Part shown: in pieces, positions 6,746-12,468 of the stretch
How positions within the stretch are numbered: position 1 is the stretch's first letter
How the letters are laid out: every line of letters starts with the position of its first letter
Assembly: GCA_964438735.1 (NCBI GenBank)
Contig: CAYTLW010000180.1
Location: forward strand, 1 to 12,468
From: CAYTLW01 sp964438735
GTDB lineage: Bacteria; Myxococcota_A; UBA9042
DNA length: 12,468 nucleotides
Reading direction: 5' to 3'
Notes under the pieces: generated by a model
Databases searched by the model: none
Told to the model about the DNA's origin: nothing
Seen by the model: the letters and a program-made list of their open reading frames with translations, nothing else
Translations under genes and position numbers: made by a program

Positions 6746-7548
6746 GCGTGTTGAGAATCACCCTGGTGCGTACCTCCTGCCTGCTGCTCGAGTACGGCGG
6801 CAGGCGGCTGCTGACGGACCCCTGGTTCGAAACTCGGATGCGCTTTTTGCCGGTCTTCCGGCAGCCCGGAATCCCCCTGGCCAGCGTGCCGCCCCTGGAC
6901 CTGGTGCTGGCCTCCCACCTGCACCCCGATCATTTCGACGACCTCGCGGTCAAGCAACTGAACCATCCGGGCATGAGCGTGGTGGGCACCATCGGCACCG
7001 CTCAGCGCTGCGCCGAGCTTGGCGTCGGCCCTGTGGTCGAGCTGGCGCCTTGGCAACGCGCCGAAGTGGCCGGCTTCGGGCTGGTGGCCACACCAGCGGA
7101 GCACACCGGACCGCCGCCGCCCGAGGTGAACTTTCTCATCGAGGCCGGGCCGTGGCGCATCTTCTTCGGCGGCGACGCCCGCTGGAGCCGCCACTTCCAG
7201 GATATCGGCGACCGTCTGGGGCCCTTCGACATCGCCCTGCTGCCCATGGGCGGCACGTTGATCTTCGGCCATCGCACCACCATGGGGCCGGCCGACGCGG
7301 TGCGTGCCTGCAACGCGTTGCGGCCGCGGTGGGCGATCCCGATCCACGAAGGCGGCGAGTGGATGCCGGTGCCGCCGGCAAGTTGGCATCCCGGTCGCCA
7401 CCGCCACTTTGTCGATCTCCTCGACCGCTCGGGACTGCCCGTGGCACCATGCGTACTCCGCCCAGGTGAGAGCGCCATCTTCGACGAGGGTGAGCGACGC
7501 TATGCCTGGTGGACGCCAGAACCGCCCGACCGGCAGGAGACGTCATGA
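6742..7548 (+). CDS. Metallo-beta-lactamase-fold hydrolase, UlaG-like
   Basis: A 268-residue cytoplasmic metallohydrolase. The metal ligands are all visible: HLHPDH at 59-64, H121 in AEHTG, D145 in GGDAR and H202 in IPIHEG. The N-terminal strand pattern (VRTSCLLLEYGG, then LLTDPW) is typical of the UlaG/NAPE-PLD-like branch, which includes lactonases, phosphodiesterases and phospholipase D-type enzymes, so the substrate cannot be named. The start is TTG 6742, overlapping the previous TGA as TTGA and preceded at 6 nt by AGGAGG; GTG 6748 is an in-frame alternative. The stop overlaps the DUF4265 gene as ATGA. These couplings point to one operon with the glycosyltransferase genes. A role in trimming a lipid- or sugar-linked intermediate would fit the context but is speculation. 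Confidence 0.9.
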   Translation: MSVLRITLVRTSCLLLEYGGRRLLTDPWFETRMRFLPVFRQPGIPLASVPPLDLVLASHLHPDHFDDLAVKQLNHPGMSVVGTIGTAQRCAELGVGPVVELAPWQRAEVAGFGLVATPAEHTGPPPPEVNFLIEAGPWRIFFGGDARWSRHFQDIGDRLGPFDIALLPMGGTLIFGHRTTMGPADAVRACNALRPRWAIPIHEGGEWMPVPPASWHPGRHRHFVDLLDRSGLPVAPCVLRPGESAIFDEGERRYAWWTPEPPDRQETS

Positions 7549-8054
7549 ACAGCGAGGGGCCCAAGCCGTCCGCCCCCCTGGACGGCGACCGGCGCGAGGG
7601 CTCGGCCGACGAAGCGGTCGAGGTGCACTTCCCCCTGACACCGGACGAAGAGGGCTGGCCGCCCGTATCTACCGAGCCCATCTGGGCCCGCCCGCTGGGT
7701 GACGATCGCTATCGACTGCTCAACGTGCCCTTCTTTGCCCTGGGCGTGAGCGGCGGTGACGTGATCGAAGCGACTCGCGGCGACGATGGGCTGCGTCAGT
7801 TTGCCGGTGTGGTGCAGGCCAGCGGTCACAGCACCATTCGAATCATCGTCGCCGACCCATCTGCGGTCGAGGAGTTGGCCGAACAGATCCTTCGCCGGGG
7901 CTGCCATGTGGAGGCCAGCTTCATCCCAGCGTTGGTGGCCATCGACGTACCGGCTGAAGAGGACTACGCTGTCCTGAAAGCATGGCTCGACGACCTGGAG
8001 GCCGCCGAACTGCTGGATTACGAGGAGGCAAACGTGGCGCCCGGCCACCTTTGA
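7545..8054 (+). CDS. DUF4265 domain-containing protein
   Basis: A 169-residue cytoplasmic protein. After a polar N terminus of about 30 residues comes a domain matching DUF4265 as I know it: a Trp-containing PIWARPL, YRLLNVPFFALGVS, GDVIEA, then VVQASGHSTIRI. The C-terminal part (about 95-169) holds an ACT-like alternation of helix and strand (VEELAEQIL, CHVEASF, YAVLKAWL) that might bind a ligand or a partner. The function of the family is not established. ATG 7545 is set by AGGAG at 7535-7539 with 5-nt spacing, and overlaps the hydrolase stop as ATGA, so the two are translationally coupled. A longer frame from 7509 would run inside the hydrolase gene and lacks a ribosome binding site. Confidence 0.88.
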   Translation: MNSEGPKPSAPLDGDRREGSADEAVEVHFPLTPDEEGWPPVSTEPIWARPLGDDRYRLLNVPFFALGVSGGDVIEATRGDDGLRQFAGVVQASGHSTIRIIVADPSAVEELAEQILRRGCHVEASFIPALVAIDVPAEEDYAVLKAWLDDLEAAELLDYEEANVAPGHL

Positions 8055-8072
8055 GCCGGCCCGCGCGGCTCA
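8052..8072 (+). other. 7-bp hairpin spanning a stop codon and the gap before the transporter
   Basis: TGAGCCG at 8052-8058 pairs perfectly with CGGCTCA at 8066-8072 around a 7-nt loop. It begins at the DUF4265 stop codon and ends one base before the GGAGG ribosome binding site (8074-8078) of the transporter gene. There is no following T run, so it is not a standard intrinsic terminator. It could modulate transporter translation or protect an mRNA end; a chance GC-rich palindrome is also possible. Confidence 0.4.
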
Positions 8073-8084
8073 CGGAGGCATGAC

Positions 8085-9455
8085 ATGAGCGCGACCGCAA
8101 CCGCCCAGACCCCCCCAGTGAGCCCCCATAGATTCGCCAACGGCGCCCACTACACCGCCGATTTCCTCTGGCGCAGGCGGCGCAACTGGCTGCCCATCTT
8201 CTTCCTGTACGCGACCTTCTACATGTGTCGCTACAACATGAACGTGGCCAAGGCCTTCGTCGGCTTCGACTATGGCTGGACGAAGGCCATGATCGGCGAC
8301 CTGGTCGGCATGTGGGCCATCGCCTACGCCGCTGGCCAGTTCATCAATGGCCAGATCGCCGACAAGATCGGCGGCCGCACCATGATGTTCGTCGGCGCGA
8401 TGATCACCGCTGCGGCCAACTTCGCCTTCGGATTCGCAGGCGCCGTCGGCAGCCTCAGCCTGTTCATCGTCATCTGGATGATCAGCGGCTTCGGCCAGTC
8501 CATGGGCGCGCCTTCCTTCGTCAAGATCAACTCGACATGGTTTGGCCTCTCCGAGCGCGGCATCTTCACCGGCATCTTCGGCATCTGCACCCAGCTGGGT
8601 TCGGCCCTGGCCCTGTCCATGACCGGCTTCATCGTCGCCGCCATGCACTGGCGCTGGGCCTTCTTCATCCCGGGCACGATCGCCCTGGTGTACGGCATCA
8701 TGCTCTTCGTTATGGTGCGCGACCGTCCCGAAGCCGAGGGCTACCCATCGGTCGATACCGGCGAAGCGCCAGCCGATGACGACGAGAAGCCCCCGGGCAT
8801 GGCCTACACCCTCAAGCTGGTCTTCACATCCAAGCCCATCCTGTTGATCTCTTTTGGCTACTTCTGCCTTGGCGTGGTCCGCTACGGGCTCTTCATCTGG
8901 TACCCGGATTACCTGCGCGAGGTGCACCACATCTCGACCGATTCGCCGACCTTCCAGGTGGTCTCGGTGGTCATCCCATTCGCCGGCATGGCCGGCGCCC
9001 TGGCAGCGGGCTACGTCTCGGACACCATCTTCACCGCCCGCCGCGCCCCCGTGGCTGCGCTCATGTACCTGGGGCAGGCGGCCATGATGGTCATCTTCTA
9101 CCTGGTCGCGGGGCCGGTCATCAGCGGCGTGCTCTTCGTCTTCCTGGCGTTCTTCGTCAACGGTCCGCACTCCCTGCTGGGCGGCGCCGCCTCCATGGAT
9201 TTCGGTGGCCGCAAAGCCGCCGCGTCCGCGGCTGGAATCATCGACGCCTTCCAATATGTCGGCATGTTCCTGATCACCTCGGTCGGCGGTCGGGTCATCC
9301 AGTCGTACGGCTGGAACGGCTGGGTGGTGATGCTCATCGTCGCCGCGCTGCTGGGCGCCGGGTTGCTGTCGGTGCTCTGGAATGTGCGCCCTGGCGATAG
9401 CAAGAAGGAGCCGATCGACGCACCGGCGACCGCGGCGGGGGAGGTGATGGCATGA
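8085..9455 (+). CDS. MFS transporter, organophosphate:phosphate antiporter (GlpT/UhpT-like) family
   Basis: A 456-residue inner-membrane carrier with 12 predicted helices and a central charged loop near residues 210-240. Helix 1 has FYMCRYNMNVA with R49, and the second half has VVRYGLFIWYPDYL with R266. These match in place and context the two substrate-phosphate-binding arginines of GlpT (R45 and R269), supporting the OPA family, which exchanges inorganic phosphate for sugar phosphates or glycerol-3-phosphate. The loop GQFINGQIADKIGGR is the usual MFS loop 2-3 motif. Its length fits the family. The exact substrate is not determined. ATG 8085 follows GGAGG at 8074-8078 by 6 nt; a hairpin precedes that site. 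The stop overlaps the next gene as ATGA, so it is probably made together with the CX3C membrane protein. Confidence 0.92.
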   Translation: MSATATAQTPPVSPHRFANGAHYTADFLWRRRRNWLPIFFLYATFYMCRYNMNVAKAFVGFDYGWTKAMIGDLVGMWAIAYAAGQFINGQIADKIGGRTMMFVGAMITAAANFAFGFAGAVGSLSLFIVIWMISGFGQSMGAPSFVKINSTWFGLSERGIFTGIFGICTQLGSALALSMTGFIVAAMHWRWAFFIPGTIALVYGIMLFVMVRDRPEAEGYPSVDTGEAPADDDEKPPGMAYTLKLVFTSKPILLISFGYFCLGVVRYGLFIWYPDYLREVHHISTDSPTFQVVSVVIPFAGMAGALAAGYVSDTIFTARRAPVAALMYLGQAAMMVIFYLVAGPVISGVLFVFLAFFVNGPHSLLGGAASMDFGGRKAAASAAGIIDAFQYVGMFLITSVGGRVIQSYGWNGWVVMLIVAALLGAGLLSVLWNVRPGDSKKEPIDAPATAAGEVMA

Positions 9456-10300
9456 ACGCACCCACTCCGAATCGACGCAGAGAGGTCCTGGCCGTGTTCA
9501 GCCTCTTCGGCGTTGCCATCCTCTTCGCGCTGGCCCTGCTGATCGCCATCCCGGTGCTGTCCAGCAATGATCCGGTCGGCCCGAATGTGATCAAACATCG
9601 CCTGCGCAAAGCCTTTTGCGATGGCACCGTGCCGCAACGGGTCGAGTGTTTGCAGGTCTGCGCTGATGAACAGGGCGCGGGCGAAAAGGGCGGCGACTAC
9701 AAGACCGCCGCATGCGGCCAGCTGCCCACCGAGGCCGAACCCGCGCGAGACGACCAGCAGCGGCTGGAGGCGGAGCTCCACGACCGCTCACCTTGCGCCA
9801 GGCGATGCAAGGTCAACTGGAAGACCCATGGCCTCTGGTGCGCCAAGCCGGTAGAGAAGGCCAAACACGACGCTGTCGACGCCTGCATCTTCGAGGGCGC
9901 TACCATGGCGTTGTTCGACTGGAAGGAGGCCCGCTGCCAGCGACAATGCCCCGAGTCCAAGCCCGGCAGCGAGACCTACCTGACCTCGGCTGACTCCTGC
10001 ATGATGCTCTGCTTGCTCGCCACGTTGACCGACGAGGTGGAGGCCCACCAGGTCAAGCGCATGGTGCGCGGCCTGCAGACCACGCCCGACTTCGTGATCC
10101 GCAAACTGGTCAAGGAGCAAGCCCGCCCCGCCTTGCCGCCTGGCTTCGACGCCGCCCGCCGCAGCTGCCGGCTGGCACATGTGCGGGCCACCTGGAATGA
10201 AACCCTGGAGTCCAAGCGAGCTCAGGAGCATGCTTTCCGCGACTGTGTTGCGGGCGAGCTTCCGGCCGACTTGCCGACCGCTGTGACCGCGGCTCGTTGA
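9452..10300 (+). CDS. Hypothetical membrane-anchored protein with four CX3C motifs
   Basis: A 282-residue protein I do not recognise. It has a basic N terminus (RRRE), one membrane helix at about 12-36, and an extracytoplasmic domain with 14 cysteines. Four CX3C pairs stand out: CLQVC, CARRC, CQRQC and CMMLC, with intervening spacings of about 9 to 16 residues, in sequence that looks largely helical. That pattern suggests helical hairpins stapled by disulfides, not a redox CXXC enzyme. The ten-cysteine modules encoded at 2746-3891 also carry paired CX3C motifs, so a distant relationship or shared fold is possible but unproven. ATG 9452 overlaps the transporter stop (ATGA) and has GGGGGAGG ending 7 nt upstream. 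The coupling suggests it may be an accessory or sensory partner of the transporter. Confidence 0.82.
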   Translation: MNAPTPNRRREVLAVFSLFGVAILFALALLIAIPVLSSNDPVGPNVIKHRLRKAFCDGTVPQRVECLQVCADEQGAGEKGGDYKTAACGQLPTEAEPARDDQQRLEAELHDRSPCARRCKVNWKTHGLWCAKPVEKAKHDAVDACIFEGATMALFDWKEARCQRQCPESKPGSETYLTSADSCMMLCLLATLTDEVEAHQVKRMVRGLQTTPDFVIRKLVKEQARPALPPGFDAARRSCRLAHVRATWNETLESKRAQEHAFRDCVAGELPADLPTAVTAAR

Positions 10301-10314
10301 TGGGTGGAGTTCAG

Positions 10315-11718
10315 ATGTGGCCACTGCACGCTGAGCGTCGGTCGTTGAGAGGCCGTCTCTTCTTGGCCTGGCTGGCCATGCTGGCCATGAGTTGCGGTGC
10401 GGAGGCAGGCCCCGCATCGACGGCCGCGGCGGACGGTGTAGATCCGGGCGCCGACCAATCCTCCACGGCCGGCGGCGACGCAATGGGCGCTACCGACATC
10501 GCTGCCGGCGATGGCGAGGTGGGAGGCGATGCCACCGGCCATGCACCGGACGGAGCGCCGATCGCCGACATCCCGCTGGTCTCCGATGCCGGCCCCAAAG
10601 TGGACATCGCCTGCGCGGGCCCCGAGTTGTGCAACAACAAGGATGATGACTGCGACGGGCAGACCGACGAGGAGGCCGCCTGCGACGACGGCGACCCCTG
10701 CACCATCGGCGAGCTCTGCAAAGCGGGCAGCTGCACCGCCGGCAGCGCCAATCCATGCGAGCCGTTGAGCGACTGCAGCAAGGGCAGCTGCGACCCGGCC
10801 AAGGGCTGCGTCTTCACCGCCATCCCGGGACCCTGCGACGACGGCAGCGCCTGCACAAAGAACGACGCCTGCGCCAACGGCTTCTGCGTCGGCGACTGGC
10901 TGACCTGCGACGACGGCGACCCCTGCACCAACGACACCTGCGATACGGTCAAGGGCTGCGCCCACCAGGTGGTGCCCAACGAGGTGCCATGCGGCGACAA
11001 GAAGGTCTGCATCGCCGGCAAATGCGTCGCCGACGGCACGCTCTACGCCCACACCAGCAGTCAACTCTACAAGTTGGACCTGAAGACCAAGTCCTTCGCC
11101 CTGGTGGGCAAGTTCAGCTTCGACAAGTCCGCCGGCAGCGTCACCGACATCGCGCTGAACCGCACCCAGACCCTCTACGCGGTGACGTTCAACAACCTGT
11201 TCACCTGCGCCACCGCCAACGCCACCTGCAAGTGGCTGATGAGCCTGCCGACGTCGTTCAACGGCATGACCTTCGTGCCCATCGGCACCGTCTACAAGGA
11301 CAAGGAGGCGCTCATCGGCATCGCCAATAACGGCGGCTGGTATCGCGTCGACTACCAGGCCGCCAAGCCCGGTCTCAAGCTGTTGGGCAGTTATGGCGCC
11401 GGCTACAGCTCCAGCGGCGACGCCTTCAGCGTGCTGGGCGTGGGCACCTTCGCCACCGTCAAAGCCCCCGGGGTCAGCGGCGATGCGCTGGTCAAGGTGG
11501 ACCCAAAGACGGGCAAGGTGATTCAGAATCTGGGCGCCATCGGGGCCAGCAATCTCTATGGCTTCGCCTGGTGGGATGGCGTCTTCTACGGTTTCGCCTC
11601 CAGCGGCCAGGTCTGGGACATCAACGTCACGACGGGCAAGGGCAAGCTGCTCAGCGGCTTCAACATCCCGAAGGTGAGCTGGTGGGGCGCCGGAGTGAGC
11701 ACGGAGGCCGGACCCTGA
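10315..11718 (+). CDS. Cys-rich MopE-motif lipoprotein with C-terminal beta-propeller-like domain
   Basis: A 467-residue exported protein. The N terminus is basic, then hydrophobic, ending LAMSC, a probable lipoprotein signal. A low-complexity Ala/Gly/Asp linker follows to about residue 100. At 106-118 lies CNNKDDDCDGQTDEE, the putative metal-binding motif named after the MopE copper protein and frequent in myxobacterial surface proteins. Residues 119-238 hold disulfide-rich repeats of the type CDDGDPCT ... C ... GxC. From about 240, blade-like units such as LYKLDLKTK, LVKVDPKTGKV and VWDINVTTGKG repeat, as in beta-propellers. I chose ATG 10315 because GGAG at 10306-10309 is 5 nt upstream; ATG 10300 and TTG 10297 in the same frame overlap the previous stop. 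It probably belongs to the same transcript. Its role (metal binding, adhesion) is inferred only from domain type. Confidence 0.88.
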   Translation: MWPLHAERRSLRGRLFLAWLAMLAMSCGAEAGPASTAAADGVDPGADQSSTAGGDAMGATDIAAGDGEVGGDATGHAPDGAPIADIPLVSDAGPKVDIACAGPELCNNKDDDCDGQTDEEAACDDGDPCTIGELCKAGSCTAGSANPCEPLSDCSKGSCDPAKGCVFTAIPGPCDDGSACTKNDACANGFCVGDWLTCDDGDPCTNDTCDTVKGCAHQVVPNEVPCGDKKVCIAGKCVADGTLYAHTSSQLYKLDLKTKSFALVGKFSFDKSAGSVTDIALNRTQTLYAVTFNNLFTCATANATCKWLMSLPTSFNGMTFVPIGTVYKDKEALIGIANNGGWYRVDYQAAKPGLKLLGSYGAGYSSSGDAFSVLGVGTFATVKAPGVSGDALVKVDPKTGKVIQNLGAIGASNLYGFAWWDGVFYGFASSGQVWDINVTTGKGKLLSGFNIPKVSWWGAGVSTEAGP

Positions 11719-11726
11719 GCCGCCGG

Positions 11727-11879
11727 ATGCCCGTGTCGACGTCGGTAGCTGCGGTCATCGTGCTGGCATTTGCCGCTGGCGCCGCTATCGCCGCCGCCGG
11801 TGATTGCGGTCGCTCCTCCGTGACCGGCATCCCAGAGACTCTCTACGGGCCAGAGCTGCCCCCTGGAGGCTCCTCATGA
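11727..11879 (+). CDS. Possible small secreted peptide of 50 residues
   Basis: A short open frame filling the gap between the MopE-motif lipoprotein and the DUF1697 gene. It has a long hydrophobic stretch (VAAVIVLAFAAGAAIAAAG) like a signal peptide or single helix, then a 25-residue polar tail with one cysteine. ATG 11727 has no good ribosome binding site. A CTG at 11715, overlapping the previous stop as CTGA and 7 nt after GGAGG (11703-11707), would add M-S-R-R and give a proper basic n-region. The stop overlaps the next start as ATGA. It may be a real lipoprotein or membrane peptide, or merely the translated leader of the DUF1697 gene. Confidence 0.42.
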   Translation: MPVSTSVAAVIVLAFAAGAAIAAAGDCGRSSVTGIPETLYGPELPPGGSS

Positions 11880-12418
11880 CCCCAACCTGGATCGCGCTGC
11901 TGCGCGGCTTGAACGTCGGCGGTCATCGCATCAGCAACGCCGACCTGCGGCGAGCTTTCGAAGCCATGGGCTGCCAGCGCGTGGCGACCTTCCGCGCCAG
12001 CGGCAACGTCATCTTCGACGGCGATGGCGACGGCGAACGCTGGATCGCGCGCATCGAAGACGGACTGCAGGCGACCCTGGGCTACGCCGTGCCGACCTAC
12101 CTGCGCGGCGCCGCAGAGCTGCAGGCGGTGTCCGCTCAAAGGCCCTTCTCCGAGAGTGATCTGGCGGCCTCCAAGGGCAAGCCACAGGTCATGTTCCTGG
12201 CCGCGGCGCCGGACGAGTCGGCGCGGTCCGCGGTGCTCGCATTGTCGACGCCCCAGGATCGGCTGAGATTCGGCGAGCGCGAGCTCTTCTGGCTGCCCGC
12301 TGGCGGCGTCCTGGACACCGCGCTGGACATGAAGGCCATCGTCCGGCACGTCGGCGTGGGCACGACCCGAACGCTGGGCACGGTGGACGGCATCGTCAAG
12401 AAGCTGAACGCGCCCTAG
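11876..12418 (+). CDS. DUF1697 family protein
   Basis: A 180-residue cytoplasmic protein matching DUF1697 over its whole length: the N-terminal WIALLRGLNVGGHR, then FRASGNVIF, a central alpha/beta region, and the C-terminal VGTTRTLGTVDGIVKKL. Length is as usual for the family, so the gene looks complete. The family is widespread in bacteria and has no settled biochemical role. ATG 11876 follows GGAGG at 11865-11869 by 6 nt and overlaps the upstream small frame as ATGA. Nothing in it ties it to the exported proteins before it; it may be a passenger at the operon end. It stops with TAG. Confidence 0.92.
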   Translation: MTPTWIALLRGLNVGGHRISNADLRRAFEAMGCQRVATFRASGNVIFDGDGDGERWIARIEDGLQATLGYAVPTYLRGAAELQAVSAQRPFSESDLAASKGKPQVMFLAAAPDESARSAVLALSTPQDRLRFGERELFWLPAGGVLDTALDMKAIVRHVGVGTTRTLGTVDGIVKKLNAP

Positions 12419-12468
12419 GGCGCACCAGATCTGACGCCCGGCCCACTCGCCGTCCAGGCCGCCGCTTT
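12419..12468. other. Short non-coding end of window
   Basis: Fifty bases after the DUF1697 stop. GGGCG at 12418-12422 could pair with CGCCC at 12435-12439 around a 12-nt loop, but there is no T run after it, so I do not call a terminator. Confidence 0.4.

Noticed and set aside
8070..9461. Long antisense frame of 463 codons opposite the transporter
   Set aside because: It mirrors the transporter almost exactly; its composition (His, Asp, Glu, Gly rich) is the usual complement of a GC-rich membrane protein gene.
12418..12439. Possible terminator after the DUF1697 gene
   Set aside because: Only a 5-bp stem with a 12-nt loop and no T run.

Overview
The window is a high-GC stretch with every convincing gene on the + strand, tightly packed and often overlapping by 4 nt. 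It most resembles a myxobacterium-type bacterium (Myxococcota, Bradymonadota or another former delta-proteobacterial lineage). That is an inference from the GC-rich codon usage, secreted lipoproteins built from C-G-N-G-x-C cysteine repeats, a MopE-type 'CNNKDDDCDG' motif, and a DUF4265 protein. No tRNA, rRNA, CRISPR array, insertion sequence or attachment site was seen.

Layout. Positions 1-100 are long G and C homopolymers that look like a contig-end artefact. At 158-2157 sit a secreted endonuclease/exonuclease/phosphatase-fold lipoprotein and a probable outer-membrane beta-barrel protein. After a 129-nt gap, 2287-4290 encodes one very cysteine-rich surface lipoprotein (667 codons) with 12 short C-G-N-G-x-C units, three copies of a ten-cysteine module, a somatomedin-B-like domain and a small C-terminal cysteine knot. 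Its frame is cut at 3118-3120 by a TGA standing exactly where a repeat cysteine (TGC) belongs. The frame then stays open and in register to 4290.

A run of probably co-transcribed genes follows: a family-2 glycosyltransferase (4283-4972), a polytopic GT-C-like membrane protein (5036-6745), a UlaG-like metallo-beta-lactamase-fold hydrolase (6742-7548), a DUF4265 protein (7545-8054), an organophosphate:phosphate antiporter-type MFS transporter (8085-9455), a membrane-anchored protein with four CX3C motifs (9452-10300), a MopE-motif lipoprotein with a probable beta-propeller (10315-11718), a possible 50-residue secreted peptide (11727-11879) and a DUF1697 protein (11876-12418).

How they may work together (inference). 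The GT2 and GT-C pair is the classic arrangement for charging a polyprenyl phosphate with a sugar in the cytoplasm and transferring it outside. The adjacent disulfide-rich lipoproteins would be natural acceptors or partners. The most notable observations are the cysteine-to-stop change inside an otherwise intact repeat lipoprotein, the ten-cysteine module repeated three times, and the shared CX3C-rich design of two neighbouring exported proteins.
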